NCBI RefSeq assembly: GCF_007004095.1
Contig: NZ_VHJK01000001.1
Location: forward strand, 1,864,501 to 1,928,500
DNA: 64,000 nt
Origin: Erythrobacter insulae
GTDB taxonomy: Bacteria > Pseudomonadota > Alphaproteobacteria > Sphingomonadales > Sphingomonadaceae
Direction: 5' to 3'
The notes beneath the pieces are model-generated. The model was not told the DNA's origin, made no database searches, and worked only from the letters and a program-made list of their open reading frames with translations. Every line of letters begins with the position of its first letter. Position 1 is the first letter of the stretch. The translations under genes were made by a program, and so were the position numbers. Shown in pieces: positions 50,920-64,000 of the stretch.

Positions 50920-51242
50920 TTGATCCTCCCTGGATTGAAGCTGACTTCGTAGAGTTCCTTGAATTCGAAATAGGCTGCGATGCGCGTCGCGAAACGGGTC
51001 AACGGACCTGCGCGCGTCACTGTCACGGCGCGTTCGAAAACCGCACTGTGTCCAAACGGAATCGAAATCGGATCGCCGTGGACGCGCACTTTATCGCCGG
51101 GATGAAGGGCAACATTGCCGTCCAATTCGACATGCGCGTGAAAATGTTCGGAGCTTTGCTCCACAGATATGGTGCAAAGCGTATCAAATCGCCTTGCGTT
51201 CGTTTGAGCCGGTCTTCCGGCAATCATGGCGTCGGATCCCAT
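50916..51242 (-). CDS. Small conserved photosynthesis-cluster protein between puhC and acsF, function unknown
   Basis: A 108-residue soluble protein (ATG 51242 with aggagaag upstream; an adjoining TTG at 51245 is possible). Visible features: '[55 protein letters not shown]', a beta-rich segment with a GDKVRVHG hairpin, followed by a helical C-terminus '[22 protein letters not shown]'. No signal peptide, no membrane helix, no cysteine pair. A small gene in this position is characteristic of alphaproteobacterial phototrophs with acsF. Tight coupling (overlap of four bases with acsF) suggests a role with the cyclase, but this is inference. Confidence 0.8.
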   Translation of the reverse strand: MGSDAMIAGRPAQTNARRFDTLCTISVEQSSEHFHAHVELDGNVALHPGDKVRVHGDPISIPFGHSAVFERAVTVTRAGPLTRFATRIAAYFEFKELYEVSFNPGRIK

Positions 51243-51253
51243 CAACGCTTCTC

Positions 51254-51724
51254 CTATTTCAACATGGCGGCAAACACCGCGCGGTTATCGCTTCCAAAGG
51301 AAGCCAGTTCGATCGCTTCGCCTGTGGTGCTGTCACGCAATGACAGTGCACCGTCGCTCCACTCGATCAGTTCAAACGGGGTGGCTGCGCCGATCCCTCT
51401 GATCCGCCGTTCATGGACCAGACTGCGCACGCTTGAGCGGACAAAGCCGCCCGTTGCGGGAGGGAAGCGGTCAATCGCCTCACCCGTAGCCGCATCTTCG
51501 ACCCGCACTGTGCCATCCGCTTCATCGTAAAACTGGATGCTGCGAGTGCTGACCGTCGTAGTGCCGTCTGCGGCGCGTACCTCGCTCGGGACAGCCGCAG
51601 GGTCGGCAAAGCCGAGCGTGACAGCCGCCGTCAAAGCGAGCGAAATCGCCGCCACACCGCCCGCCAGAATGAGCGGAACTTTGTGGACGGTGACTTCGTC
51701 TTCTTCATATTCGCGAACAATCAT
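51254..51724 (-). CDS. puhC: Photosynthetic complex assembly protein PuhC
   Basis: A 156-residue protein with one membrane helix (about residues 17-37, PLILAGGVAAISLALTAAVTL) and a periplasmic domain ('VRVEDAATGEAIDRFPPATGGFVRSSVRSLVHERRIRGI', 'FELIEWSDGALSLRDSTTGEAIEL'). This is the PuhC pattern; PuhC helps organise the reaction centre and LH1. ATG overlaps the puhB stop by four bases (ATGA). Confidence 0.93.
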   Translation of the reverse strand: MIVREYEEDEVTVHKVPLILAGGVAAISLALTAAVTLGFADPAAVPSEVRAADGTTTVSTRSIQFYDEADGTVRVEDAATGEAIDRFPPATGGFVRSSVRSLVHERRIRGIGAATPFELIEWSDGALSLRDSTTGEAIELASFGSDNRAVFAAMLK

Positions 51725-52461
51725 GCCGGAGCTCCTTCAAGACCGCGATCGCTTAGGTCGCGCAGATCATTCTGCGCCGCTGGGCGCGGTGCAGGGCCGT
51801 TCTCCTGCTTGGCAGTCTGGATCGTCTGGTCTGTGGTTTCGGCCGCATTCCGTTCGATCTGCGTGAACTTGGATGCGGCATCGGCCAGCAGGCTTGCGAC
51901 CTGTTCGGCATCCGGCACGGCGCGCAGCATTGGCTGAGGATGAGCGAATTTGAACGGGCGAACATGCGGCCACATCAGGATGTAACCAAGCAGCCGCTCA
52001 CCGTTCAGTTCCATCGCGATATCGCCATGCGATTTGCCGCGCATTTTGAGGTTCGCCGCCGCGATCTGTTTTAACGGCAGATTGATTCGCGTTTCGATAG
52101 CCATACCCTTGCGAATGATCAGACGATCATTCGTCAGGATATACACTGTCGTGCGGCGGCACAGCCACGCAAGGCTCTGCAACACCACAAGACCTGCCAC
52201 CCCGAGCACCGCGCAGACAATCGCAGCATTCATGTTACCGAATGTCAGCGAAATGCCGATCAGCGCAGCAAAGTACAATGCCACTTTGCGCGTGTGAAAC
52301 GCGCTGCGGGCGAGGACGGCCAGATCAGGCTTTCCTTTCCACAGCACCTTTTCATCGGGCGCAGGTGTGCCCATTGGGTCGCCATCTCCGCTAGGCCCGT
52401 CGATAGTGCTTTCATCGAAGGGCTGCGGAGCGGCAGCGGCGGTTGTGTCGTTTAGAGCCAC
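51721..52461 (-). CDS. puhB: Photosynthetic complex assembly protein PuhB
   Basis: A 246-residue protein with an N-terminal Ala/Asp/Pro-rich part, then 'PDEKVLWKGKPDLAVLARSAFHTRKVALYFAALIG'. Two helices and a PH-like domain follow ('YILTNDRLIIRKGMAIETRINLPLKQIAAANLKMRGKSHGDIAMEL', 'WPHVRPFKFAHPQPMLRAVPDAEQVA'), as in PuhB, a reaction-centre assembly factor. GTG start at 52461 overlaps the puhA stop by ten bases. A downstream ATG (residue 30, MGTPAPDEK) is a weaker alternative. Confidence 0.93.
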   Translation of the reverse strand: MALNDTTAAAAPQPFDESTIDGPSGDGDPMGTPAPDEKVLWKGKPDLAVLARSAFHTRKVALYFAALIGISLTFGNMNAAIVCAVLGVAGLVVLQSLAWLCRRTTVYILTNDRLIIRKGMAIETRINLPLKQIAAANLKMRGKSHGDIAMELNGERLLGYILMWPHVRPFKFAHPQPMLRAVPDAEQVASLLADAASKFTQIERNAAETTDQTIQTAKQENGPAPRPAAQNDLRDLSDRGLEGAPA

Positions 52462-53285
52462 GGTTCGCCCCGCTCAGCAGTCGCGTACATGTAGCCGCCA
52501 CCGAAATAGGCCTGGATCTTGTCCTCTTCGAGGCGTGTGATCTGACCAGCGGTTTTGATCTGCGGCACGTCTTCGAACTGATCCGAAGTGATCGCGTCAA
52601 CTTCTACCAACTCGTCATTTTGCGGCAGAATACCCGACGTCAGGGATTCGTTGTTCGGAAAGAGCCCTTGCAGCGGGCCTTTTCTCTGCACCACGGAAAC
52701 AAACATCGGGGTAAGCACTTTGGTCCCCTTCTTCGTGGTCACTTCGAGGTAGCGGATGAGATGCTCGGATTGATCGACCCAGATATCAGTGACAGTGCCG
52801 ACAACTTTTTTGTCCGCTGCCACGACTTTCCAGCCCATGATGTTGGGATCGTTTGGTGCAATCTCGATCTCGTGACTGTCTGCGATCGGAACGATGCGCG
52901 GGCGGCCATCAAAGGTGAGATCGGGATAATCTTCGCGGTTGGCGTAGGCGGCCGGGCCCATGCCGTCCTTCATCGCATTGCCGGTGGGGTGATACGGTGC
53001 ACCGCCAGCATGGAATGTGCGCTCTGCCGGGATATTAACCGGATCGCGCGGAACGTCTTCGGGAATGTAGGTTCCGCGGCCATGCGGCAGCTGGAATTCT
53101 TTCTTACCCGCATCCGAAAGCGGGGTTCCGGGCTGGATGCGGCCCGTAAATTCATCTTCGAGCGGATAGCCTTCGCGGCGGCTTTCCCGGTTGAGATAAA
53201 TCACCAACCCGATGAAGAAGACAAAGAAACTAAGGAAAGCGAGTTCGGCGACGTCAAAAGTCCCGACAATATAGGTGTGATTCAT
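52452..53285 (-). CDS. puhA: Photosynthetic reaction centre H subunit
   Basis: A 277-residue protein with one N-terminal membrane helix (about 12-30, VAELAFLSFFVFFIGLVIYLNRESRREGYPLE). The cytoplasmic cap domain contains 'GAPYHPTGNAMKDGMGPAAYANREDYPDLTFDG', 'GWKVVAADKKVVGTVTDIWVDQSEHLIRYLEV' and 'EVDAITSDQFEDVPQI'. These are core signatures of PuhA, which covers the quinone sites of the L/M core and controls proton uptake. gaggaa precedes the ATG at good spacing. L and M (puf) genes are outside the window. Confidence 0.97.
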   Translation of the reverse strand: MNHTYIVGTFDVAELAFLSFFVFFIGLVIYLNRESRREGYPLEDEFTGRIQPGTPLSDAGKKEFQLPHGRGTYIPEDVPRDPVNIPAERTFHAGGAPYHPTGNAMKDGMGPAAYANREDYPDLTFDGRPRIVPIADSHEIEIAPNDPNIMGWKVVAADKKVVGTVTDIWVDQSEHLIRYLEVTTKKGTKVLTPMFVSVVQRKGPLQGLFPNNESLTSGILPQNDELVEVDAITSDQFEDVPQIKTAGQITRLEEDKIQAYFGGGYMYATAERGEPWL

Positions 53286-53330
53286 TTCACATTCCTCTCA
53301 GTGCAAATTGCGGCAGAACGGCAGCCGCAT

Positions 53331-54775
53331 TCATGTCGGGAATTCACGCAGACCGAACGGCTGGCCTGCGGTGTCCCGCAAATTCGTGGAAGATTTACGA
53401 GCGCGGCCAACAAGCGGTCCGATCGCGGCGAGGCCTGCAAGAAGCAGCAGGATTTCGAGAATATAAACGGTGGTGTACCCGGTCGCGCGGGTCGCAGTGG
53501 CGGCGGTTTGATCCCCGCTCATCGCGATGGCAGCGACGATGTCCCGCAGCGCGCCGCCAAGCGCGATGCCCGCACCTGCGCAGGTCGCCTGCACAGCGCC
53601 CCATGCGCCCAGCGCGAGGCCAGCGGTGGCGCTCTCGGCAAGGTTCATGGCTTCGATCAATGTGCCAACAGAAAACAGGCCGAGCCCAAGCCCGATCGCG
53701 CCAGCACCAATGAACAACATCACAGGTGAATTGAACGCCGGGGCGAACAGAATGATGAGAAACGCAGCAATGCCGGTAACCAGTCCGAGGCCGGCGATAC
53801 GCAGCGGATCCCCGCCGCGCGACAGCATGCGGCCTGACACCATAAAACCGAGCAGCGATCCGAATGCCCACGCGCCGGTAAGACCAGTGGTAGCACCGAC
53901 AGACAGGCCCAGAACCTCGCCGCCGAACGGTTCAAGCAGTGCGTCCTGCATGGCAAATCCAGCGGCGCCAATACCAATCGCGGTCAGCAGCCGGGCATTG
54001 CGTCCGTCTTTGACAAAGGCGTTCCACAGCTTGCGGAAATCCGGGGTTTCGCGGTTATGCGCGGTTGCCTCGACATTGCGCGCTTCCTGTTTCCAGAGCG
54101 CAGTAATGTTGAGCGCCATGGTGAGGACGGCCGCGCCCTGAATGACCTGAACAAGGCGCGTCGGGCTGAATTCGATCAACAATCCGCCAATCACAAAAGC
54201 CGAGAACATCATACCGATCAACAGCATGACATAAAGCAGCGCGACAGCGCGCGGGCGCTTGTCTTCGGGCGCAAGATCAGTCGCCAGCGCAAGACCGGCG
54301 GTTTGGGTCACGTGGAATCCCGCACCGGTCAGCAGGAATGCTCCGGCTGCGGAAAGAACCGCGAGATTGAATTTGTCGGGATTGTCGAACAGCAAAAGAG
54401 CAAATGGCATAATCGCCAGCCCGCCGAACTGCATGATCGATCCGAACCAGATGTAAGGCACGCGTTTCCAACCGAGGAAAGAACGGTGCGTGTCCGATTT
54501 GTGCCCGATCAGCGCGCGGAACGGCGCGACCAGCAAAGGCACCGCGATAAGAAGCGCGACGATCCAGGCCGGTGTGCCCAGTTCAACAATCATCACACGG
54601 TTCAGCGTACCGTTCAAAAGCACCATCGCCATGCCCACGCTGAACTGGAACAGAGCCAGTCTCAGCAACCGCGAAAGCGGTAAATCCACGCTCGCCGCGT
54701 CCGCAAATGGCAGCAATGCCAATGCGAATTCAGCGAACGATCCCGGTTTCTGGGGAGTAGGGCGGGGCGAAGTGC

Positions 54776-54779
<4 letters not shown>
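53331..54779 (-). CDS. lhaA: LhaA/PucC-family light-harvesting complex assembly transporter-like protein
   Basis: A 482-residue protein of about twelve helices in the major-facilitator fold, with 'LFQFSVGMAMVLLNGTLNRVMIVELG', 'APFRALIGHKSDTHRSFLGWKRVPYIWFGSIMQFGGLAIMPFALLL', 'TQTAGLALATDLAPEDKRPRAVALLYVMLLIGM'. These are the LhaA/PucC/BCH2 signatures; the proteins assist LH1 assembly and may handle bacteriochlorophyll. ATG 54779 overlaps the bchM stop by four bases; a longer in-frame extension to 54854 is not needed. Confidence 0.94.
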
Positions 54780-56388
<1,609 letters not shown>

Positions 56389-56391
56389 TTA

Positions 56392-59300
56392 TCATTCTGC
56401 TGCGAAGACGCCTTCGAGGCGGTCTTCGAGTTCATCATTGGCTTCGCGCAGGGCAGCGAGAGTTTCCGCATCGGGCTCCCACAGGTGGCGATCGCAGGCT
56501 TCAAGCAACCGGTTTGCAACGCGTGCCGAGCTTTTCGGATTGAGCTCCGAAAGGCGGCGGCGCATCTCTTCGTCGAGGACGAAAGTTTCGCTGATCTTTT
56601 GATAGACCCACGGCTGCACCTGTCCGGTTGTGGCGGACCAGCCCAGCGTATTGGTGACGTGCTGTTCGATGTTGCGGACGCCTTCGAACCCGTGATCCAG
56701 CATGCCTTCGAACCATTTCGGGTTCAGCGTGCGGGTGCGTGTCTCAAGGTCGATCTGTTCGGCGAGGGTGCGTACTTTGGTGTTTCCGCGAGTTGCATCG
56801 AGAATATAGACGGGCGCCTCTGCACCTTTGGCGCGAGCGACCGAGCGGCTTACCCCGCCAAGGCCATCAACATATTGATCAAGATCGGTGATGCCGACTT
56901 CGACGCTTTCGAGGTTCTGATAGGTAAACTCGACGTCTTTGAGCGCACTGGTCAGCAATTCGCGATGCTGCACCGGTGTACCGTCAACACCGTAGGCAAA
57001 ACCCTTGTTGATCTCGAATGCATTGGCGAGCTCATCCGGGTCGGCCCATACGCCGCCATCAATCATCTGATTGACGTTGGCTCCATAGGCGCCTTCCTGA
57101 TTGGAGAAGACGCGCATCGAAGCGGTTTTGAAATCGCAGCCATGGGCTTCGGCATGGGCGAGGCTGTGTTTGCGCACGAAATTGGCGCTAAGCGGCTCGT
57201 CCGCCTGGCTTGCAAGCAACGCGGCCTCGGCCAGCATCCTGGTCTGCAAAGGTAAGAGATCGCGGAAAATTCCGGATAATGTCATCACAACATCAATCCG
57301 CGGGCGGCCCAGCTCTTCGAGCGGGATCAATTCCGCGCCGCACAGACGGCCATAGCTGTCGCGCCGCGGACGGGCACCCATCAGCGTCAGCGCCTGAGCG
57401 ATCTGGACACCTTCGGATTTCATATTATCCGTGCCCCACAGCACCATGGCGATGCTTTCGGGGAAATTGGCGCCGCTTTCGACGTGGCGGGCAATAAGCC
57501 GTTCGGCCTGATCGCGGCCCTGAATACAGGCAAAGCTGGTCGGCAGCAGAAACGGATCAAAGCCGTGAATATTGCGGCCTGTGGGCAGAACATCGGGATT
57601 GGCGACAATATCGCCGCCCGGCGCCGGTTGGACATATCCACCGTCCAGCGCATGGACCAGAGAACCCAACTCGTCGCTTTCGTCGAGCTTCGCTTCGAGA
57701 GCGTCACGATCGGCTTCGCTGGTTGACGCCTCAAGCATGGCGTTCAACATGTCGGTTTTCTGTTCACCTGCCGGGTTCTTGCCAAGCACATGCAGACCGT
57801 GCGGGATCAGCGCCTCTTCCAATTCATAAAGGCGGCCGCTCAATTCGCCGATGTCATCGCATTCGATATCAAGAGCATCGCATTGATCAGCGATCAGTTC
57901 GGCCAAATCGGCGCGTTCCGCCGTGCTATCATCGGATGCCAGACGCCAACGCTCAACGCTCGCCTTAAGCTCGGTCAGGCCCTTATACAGTCCAGCCTGC
58001 GCCAGCGGCGGTGTCATATAGCTGACCAAAGTCGCAGCCGAGCGGCGTTTTGCCAGCATACCTTCGGAAGGGTTGTTGGCAGCATAAAGGTAATAGTTCG
58101 GCAGATCACCGATCAGACGTTCCGGCCAGCAATCGCCAGTCATACCGGCCTGTTTGCCGGGCATAAATTCAAGCGCACCATGCGTGCCGAAATGCAGCAG
58201 TGAATGCGCCCCGAAATCTTCGCGGATCCAGCGGTAGAATGCGCTGAATGCGTGGGTCGGTGCGAAATTGCCTTCGAACAAAAGGCGCATCGGATCGCCT
58301 TCGTAACCAAAGGCAGGCTGAACGCCGACAAAGACATTGCCGAATTGAGCGCCGAGCACCTGAATGTGGCCGCCATCGCTTTGCGCTTTACCGGGGGCAG
58401 GGCCCCATTGCGCTTCGATTTCTGCGAGATGTGGCTCGCGCCGGACATGCTGGTCAGCGGGAATGCGCGCGGCGACATTTGCGTCTGATCCGTATCGTTC
58501 CGCATTGCCTTCGAGCAGAGCGGTGCGCAGCGCATCGACGCTTTTTGGTGCGTCTACGCTGTACCCTTCGGCTGTTAACCGTTGCAGAGTGGCGTGAAGC
58601 GATTCGTAAACCGCCAGAAACGCCGCAGTGCCAGTGGCCCCTGCATTGGGCGGGAAGTTGAACAGAACGATTGCGAGCTTGCGCTCGGCGCGTTCACTGC
58701 GGCGAAGCGCAATCAGTTTTGCCGTGCGCGCAGCAAGAGCTTCGGCCCGTTCGGGACAGCTTTGCATCGGGCGAAGGTGATCGGAAGCTGGCTTTTCGCA
58801 CCGACGGGCGCAGCCTTCGCAAACGGCGCCTTCTCCGGCACGCCCGCCAAACACGCTGGGCGCGATTGAGCCATCAAGCTCGGGCAGGGCAACCATCATG
58901 GTCGCTTCGAGTGGCAGAAGGCCTTGATCGCGGCCGCGCCATTCCTCGATTGTCTGGAATTCAATCGCATGCGCCGCAAGGTACGGCACGTCCATCTTGC
59001 CCAACACTTCGCGAGCCGCCTCTGCATCGTTGTAGGCAGGGCCGCCAACCAGCGAAAATCCGGTCAGGTTGACGATGGCATCGACAGTGCGATTGCCGTG
59101 TTCGTCCATAAAGAACTTTTCGATCGCAGGGCGCGCATCAAGACCGCTGGCAAATACCGGAATGACTTTCATTCCAGCGGCTTCGAACGCGGCGATCGCG
59201 CCATCATAATGGCCGCTATCGTGCCCCAGAAGATAAGAGCGCAGCAGGATCAGTCCGACCGTGCCGTTTTCCGCTTTGCCGCGCGGCAACAGGCGCAGGC

Positions 59301-60009
59301 TTTCAGAAATGCGTTGATTGGTACGCGGATGATAGACGCCGGTTTCAGGATATTCCTGCGGCGCATCCGCTTTCGTCGCGCCGCGCCGTCCGGCGCGCTC
59401 GCCCGCAGCATAGCGGTCGATTAGCGAGCGAACCATCGCGACCATGTTCTCTTCGGACCCGGAAAGCCAATATTGCAGGGTCAGGAAATAAGCGCGCACA
59501 TCCTGCGCCGTGCCCGGAATAAACTTAAGAATTTTCGGAAGCCGGCGCAGCATCTTCATCTGGCCAGCCCCAGAGCTTGCACCCGCTTTTTTCGAGCCGC
59601 GCAGCTTTTTCAGCATCGCGAGCGGGCCTTTGGCCGGGGCGTCCATCCGGTAACCGCCCATCCGGGTAAGTTTAACCACTTCACCTGCCGACATCAGGCA
59701 AACCATCGCGTCGCAATCTTCACGGCGGGCTTCGAGTGTGGGCAGAATGGCGCGGCAATGATCGTCAAGGAACAGCATCGTCGCAATGACGATGTCGGCT
59801 TGTTCGATTGCCGCTTTGGTTTGGTCCAGCGCGTCTTCGCCCCTGTCCCAGTCAGCCGCAGCGTGCAGGGTGAGTTCGATGTTTTCTTTAGCGAGCGCAT
59901 TGCCCGCCCGTTCGACTGCACCTTTGAGGTGATTATCGAGCGTGACAATCGCGACCCGCACCGGAGTGGACCGGTGGGCAAGGATGGAGGAAGGGGCGCT
60001 ATTTGGCAT
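56392..60009 (-). CDS. bchH: Magnesium chelatase, large porphyrin-binding subunit BchH
   Basis: A 1205-residue CobN/BchH-family protein, usual length, that binds protoporphyrin IX and, with BchI and BchD (not in this window), inserts magnesium. Signature strings: '[20 protein letters not shown]', '[14 protein letters not shown]', '[45 protein letters not shown]', '[29 protein letters not shown]' and '[18 protein letters not shown]'. Start ATG 60009 (MPNSAPSS) lies inside the last codons of bchB (11-base overlap). A longer open frame upstream is inside bchB and rejected. Confidence 0.97.
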   Translation of the reverse strand: MPNSAPSSILAHRSTPVRVAIVTLDNHLKGAVERAGNALAKENIELTLHAAADWDRGEDALDQTKAAIEQADIVIATMLFLDDHCRAILPTLEARREDCDAMVCLMSAGEVVKLTRMGGYRMDAPAKGPLAMLKKLRGSKKAGASSGAGQMKMLRRLPKILKFIPGTAQDVRAYFLTLQYWLSGSEENMVAMVRSLIDRYAAGERAGRRGATKADAPQEYPETGVYHPRTNQRISESLRLLPRGKAENGTVGLILLRSYLLGHDSGHYDGAIAAFEAAGMKVIPVFASGLDARPAIEKFFMDEHGNRTVDAIVNLTGFSLVGGPAYNDAEAAREVLGKMDVPYLAAHAIEFQTIEEWRGRDQGLLPLEATMMVALPELDGSIAPSVFGGRAGEGAVCEGCARRCEKPASDHLRPMQSCPERAEALAARTAKLIALRRSERAERKLAIVLFNFPPNAGATGTAAFLAVYESLHATLQRLTAEGYSVDAPKSVDALRTALLEGNAERYGSDANVAARIPADQHVRREPHLAEIEAQWGPAPGKAQSDGGHIQVLGAQFGNVFVGVQPAFGYEGDPMRLLFEGNFAPTHAFSAFYRWIREDFGAHSLLHFGTHGALEFMPGKQAGMTGDCWPERLIGDLPNYYLYAANNPSEGMLAKRRSAATLVSYMTPPLAQAGLYKGLTELKASVERWRLASDDSTAERADLAELIADQCDALDIECDDIGELSGRLYELEEALIPHGLHVLGKNPAGEQKTDMLNAMLEASTSEADRDALEAKLDESDELGSLVHALDGGYVQPAPGGDIVANPDVLPTGRNIHGFDPFLLPTSFACIQGRDQAERLIARHVESGANFPESIAMVLWGTDNMKSEGVQIAQALTLMGARPRRDSYGRLCGAELIPLEELGRPRIDVVMTLSGIFRDLLPLQTRMLAEAALLASQADEPLSANFVRKHSLAHAEAHGCDFKTASMRVFSNQEGAYGANVNQMIDGGVWADPDELANAFEINKGFAYGVDGTPVQHRELLTSALKDVEFTYQNLESVEVGITDLDQYVDGLGGVSRSVARAKGAEAPVYILDATRGNTKVRTLAEQIDLETRTRTLNPKWFEGMLDHGFEGVRNIEQHVTNTLGWSATTGQVQPWVYQKISETFVLDEEMRRRLSELNPKSSARVANRLLEACDRHLWEPDAETLAALREANDELEDRLEGVFAAE

Positions 60010-61567
60010 AATGCGCCTTTGCATCATACAGCGTTTCCAGACCGATTTCGGACAGGCCCTGATCAACGGCGTATGCTTCTGTATTGCGGCGCGCTTTGCC
60101 CCGGACAAAGAACGGAATTTTCTTCAACTCGCGCTCGGCCTCGGCGGTCCAGATTGAACCGTCATTCACCGGAATTACCGGTTCTTCGGGCACTTGTGCG
60201 TCAATCGTTGGTGCGTGGCCGCTGGACTGACGCGGAGCGTGGGCTGCATGGTGCGATGGACCTGCTTCGTCAGAGAATTCGAAATCCTCACGGAACATGG
60301 TCAGCAGGTGTTCTTCAAGGCCCATCACCAGCGGGTGAACCCAGGTGTCAAAGATGACATTCGCGCCTTCAAAGCCCATCTGCGGGCTGTGGCGCGCCGG
60401 GAAATCCTGCACATGGACCGGCGATGAAATCACCGCACAAGGCAGTCCCAGACGTTTGGCAATATGGCGTTCCATTTGCGTGCCCAGCACCAGTTCAGGT
60501 GAAGCGGCGGCAATCGCGTCTTCGACTTCCATGTGATCATCGGTGATCAGCGGTTCGACACCGTGTTCTTTCGCCTCGGCGCGGATTTCGCGGGCAAATT
60601 CGCGGTTGTAACAGCCAAGCCCGCAGACCTCGAAACCCAGCTCGTGCTTGGCGATGCGCGCAGCGGCAACAGCGTGTGTCGCGTCGCCGAAAATGAATAC
60701 CCGTTTGCCGGTCAGATAGGTCGAATCGACCGAGCGGCTCCACCAGGGCATTCTTGATTGGTTGTCGCCGAGGGCAAGCGTGGGATCTGCACTTGCCAAC
60801 TCGGCGACGTCGGTAATGAAAGCACGAGTGGCCATCACACCGATAGGGACACTGCGAACGGTCGGCTGGTTGAAAGTTTTTTCAAGCCAGCGGGCCGCTT
60901 CGTCAGCGATCTCGGGATAGAGTGAAATGTTGAAATCAGCCGCGCCGATGCGGGTGATATCAGAAGGCGTAGCGCCCAAAGGAGCCACGAGGTTCACCTC
61001 GACGTTCAGCGCCTCAAGGATCTTGTGAATTTCAACCAGATCGTCGCGGTGGCGGAAACCGAGCGCGGTCGGACCAAGGATATTGGCGCGCGCTTTTCTG
61101 CCTTCCATCGGCTCGCGTGTGATTGATTTGTCCGCAAGGGTGCGCACAATTTGATAAAATGTCTCGGCTGCGCCCCAGTTTTCCTTGCGCTGATAACTCG
61201 GCAGCTCAAGCGGGATCGCCGGGCAGGGCAGGTCCATCGCCTCGCTCAGTCCGGCTGGATCGTCCTGGATCAGTTCGGCTGTGCAAGATGCGCCCACGAT
61301 CATCGCCTGCGGTTTGAACCGGGCGGCGGCTTCGCGTGCTGCGTTCTGGAACAGCTGGGCTGTGTCCTTGCCCAGATCGCGGGCTTCAAACGTTGTGTAT
61401 GTTACAGGCGGGCGTTTGCCGCGCCGCTCGATCATGGTGAAAAGCAGGTCGGCATAGGTATCGCCCTGGGGGGCGTGCAGCACATAGTGCAGCTTTTCCA
61501 TCGCGGTCGCGACGCGCATTGCACCGACGTGGGGCGGGCCTTCATATGTCCAGACGGAGAGTTGCAT
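59999..61567 (-). CDS. bchB: Light-independent protochlorophyllide reductase subunit B
   Basis: A 522-residue NifK-like subunit of the dark-operative reductase that makes chlorophyllide a. Begins '[49 protein letters not shown]'. The C-terminal part '[28 protein letters not shown]' is the conserved DPOR domain. '[15 protein letters not shown]' is the conserved cofactor-region pattern. Four bases after bchN. Confidence 0.97.
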   Translation of the reverse strand: MQLSVWTYEGPPHVGAMRVATAMEKLHYVLHAPQGDTYADLLFTMIERRGKRPPVTYTTFEARDLGKDTAQLFQNAAREAAARFKPQAMIVGASCTAELIQDDPAGLSEAMDLPCPAIPLELPSYQRKENWGAAETFYQIVRTLADKSITREPMEGRKARANILGPTALGFRHRDDLVEIHKILEALNVEVNLVAPLGATPSDITRIGAADFNISLYPEIADEAARWLEKTFNQPTVRSVPIGVMATRAFITDVAELASADPTLALGDNQSRMPWWSRSVDSTYLTGKRVFIFGDATHAVAAARIAKHELGFEVCGLGCYNREFAREIRAEAKEHGVEPLITDDHMEVEDAIAAASPELVLGTQMERHIAKRLGLPCAVISSPVHVQDFPARHSPQMGFEGANVIFDTWVHPLVMGLEEHLLTMFREDFEFSDEAGPSHHAAHAPRQSSGHAPTIDAQVPEEPVIPVNDGSIWTAEAERELKKIPFFVRGKARRNTEAYAVDQGLSEIGLETLYDAKAHYAK

Positions 61568-61570
61568 CGC

Positions 61571-63405
<1,835 letters not shown>

Positions 63406-63574
63406 AGTGTGAAATGCCTTCTCATCCAGAGCCAGTGACTACGCCTTGCAAATCAATGTGTCAATCAAAGTGGACGTCGTGTTAGCTTGACATAAAAAGA
63501 CCGGGTTATGCGGTCTTGTTTGCTCAATCAGGAAAAAACGCGTAGGACTTGAATCGTAGGTGTGAGGGGCTGAA
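63406..63574. promoter_or_regulatory. Divergent regulatory region between bchF and the PpaA/AerR-like gene
   Basis: Two hexamers face outward: TGTCAA (63459-63464), which reads TTGACA on the minus strand toward bchF, and TTGACA (63487-63492) on the plus strand toward the regulator gene. They are plausible -35 boxes of divergent promoters, but no good -10 partner was found for either. One near match to the PpsR/CrtJ site (TGT-N12-ACA) occurs as TGT-N12-ACG at 63459-63476, over the minus-strand box, where a repressor would act. Both readings are tentative. Confidence 0.4.
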
Positions 63575-63637
63575 ATGGATTTGGCTGCACCGACAGCGAC
63601 GCAATCTGCGCCGACCCGGCACGCTGGACCGGGATGA
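63575..63637 (+). CDS. Possible 20-codon Ala/Pro-rich leader in frame with the PpaA/AerR gene
   Basis: ATG 63575 has a strong ribosome binding site (gtgaggggctgaa) and encodes MDLAAPTATQSAPTRHAGPG before TGA at 63635-63637. It is in the same frame as the GTG at 63653 that starts the regulator, only five codons past the stop. It may be a leader coupled to the regulator, or the remnant of a longer N-terminus of the regulator interrupted by a stop. Confidence 0.4.
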   Translation: MDLAAPTATQSAPTRHAGPG

Positions 63638-63652
63638 AGGAAGGCTCGCAGA

Positions 63653-64000
63653 GTGGATACCCATCAAAAGCAAGCGAACGGCGTCACATCACCTGCGTGG
63701 CGCAAAGTGTTCGCCAATCCTTTAAGCCGTTTCACGTCCAAAAAGGGGGCGCCTGTCAAAGATAATGGCCCGCTTTCCGACGATTCAATCAACGCGATCA
63801 TCGAGGGGGATATCATCCCGCGACTTCTAATGGCGCACGCATTGGGCAAAACGCCTCTGACACAGCCTAAAGACTCCGAAATTGACCCTATTGATGCCAA
63901 GAATTTTGCAAAGCTGCCGATGCGGCTGGAGGCGTCCAATCTGCTTGAGGAGGTGGATAACTTTCTTGAGGCCGGAGTAAGCTTGGATGCAATTTACCTC
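63653..64000 (+). CDS. PpaA/AerR-type cobalamin-binding photosynthesis regulator, 3' end cut off
   Basis: The visible 116 residues begin at GTG 63653 (VDTHQKQANG), with aaggaagg eight bases upstream. The 'SINAIIEGDIIPRLLMAHALG' helix and later 'LEEVDNFLEAGVSLDAIYL' match the start of the B12-binding SCHIC-type domain of PpaA/AerR proteins, which act with PpsR/CrtJ as light and redox regulators of photosynthesis genes. The location divergent from bchF matches that of aerR/ppaA in other purple phototrophs. The B12-binding DxHxxG-type region is beyond the window, so binding cannot be checked here. Confidence 0.75.
   Translation, partial: MDTHQKQANGVTSPAWRKVFANPLSRFTSKKGAPVKDNGPLSDDSINAIIEGDIIPRLLMAHALGKTPLTQPKDSEIDPIDAKNFAKLPMRLEASNLLEEVDNFLEAGVSLDAIYL

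Noticed and set aside
52443..53729. Long plus-strand open frame opposite puhA and lhaA (428 codons)
   Set aside because: Antisense to two clear photosynthesis genes; composition is that of a mirrored frame.
60010..60108. N-terminal extension of BchH upstream of ATG 60009
   Set aside because: The sequence is inside bchB and does not look like a BchH N-terminus; the short start gives normal length.
63408..63425. Second candidate PpsR site starting at TGT 63408
   Set aside because: The 3' half reads CAT, not ACA; no better than chance.

Overview
The window looks like a chromosomal segment of an aerobic anoxygenic phototrophic alphaproteobacterium, most likely from the Erythrobacter/Porphyrobacter group of Sphingomonadales. 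The evidence is a long bacteriochlorophyll/reaction-centre cluster in the order bchF-bchN-bchB-bchH-bchL-bchM-lhaA-puhA-puhB-puhC-orf-acsF-puhE-hemA, the oxygen-dependent cyclase gene acsF with no bchE in view, an Entner-Doudoroff aldolase, a large TonB-dependent receptor, and a moderately high GC content. I see no rRNA, tRNA, CRISPR array, insertion sequence or prophage.

Layout. 1-4.5 kb: a cut-off CHASE2 membrane sensor and a FecR-domain protein (minus strand), divergent from a two-partner-secretion exporter. 4.8-14.1 kb: four tightly packed plus-strand genes for a pentaheme cytochrome, a duplicated HbpS/GlcG-type lipoprotein, an outer-membrane barrel, and a decaheme cytochrome with a C-terminal LVIVD propeller. 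14.2-20.1 kb (minus strand): a CpdA-like phosphoesterase, a membrane-anchored FHA/decaheme cytochrome, a membrane cytochrome b-like protein, and an 814-residue fusion of a flavin oxidoreductase, two cyclic-nucleotide-binding domains and a 16-cysteine ferredoxin. A CcmI-like cytochrome maturation gene is divergent from this set. 21-30 kb: glutamate dehydrogenase, BCCT transporter, TonB receptor, TPR-sulfotransferase, CsaA. 30.2-35 kb: a Tat-exported molybdenum hydroxylase with a lipoprotein cytochrome c and two cofactor-maturation genes. 35-39.4 kb: a TolC/HlyD/ABC export operon whose ABC protein has lost its ATPase motifs. 39.5-46.8 kb: eda, two flavin oxidoreductases (one fused to a TVP38 domain), DoxX-like, CNT transporter, CDP-alcohol phosphatidyltransferase, DUF1499. 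47-63.4 kb: a pseudoazurin-like copper lipoprotein, then the photosynthesis cluster. The right edge holds the start of a PpaA/AerR-type cobalamin photoreceptor gene divergent from bchF.

The most unusual part is 4.8-21.2 kb. Read together, it encodes parts for a trans-envelope electron route: cytoplasmic flavin/Fe-S module, membrane cytochrome b, inner-membrane-anchored decaheme, periplasmic pentaheme, then porin plus decaheme-propeller cytochrome. Intact cyclic-nucleotide pockets and an FHA domain point to signalling control. This resembles porin-cytochrome (Mtr/Pio-like) systems in logic but not in domain makeup. Neither the direction of electron flow nor the substrate can be read from the sequence. 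The photosynthesis block covers the chlorophyllide branch from 5-aminolevulinate (hemA), through Mg chelation (bchH), methylation (bchM), ring closure (acsF) and protochlorophyllide reduction (bchL/N/B), to vinyl hydration (bchF), plus the reaction-centre H subunit and assembly factors. The puf, crt, bchXYZ and bchID genes must lie outside the window.
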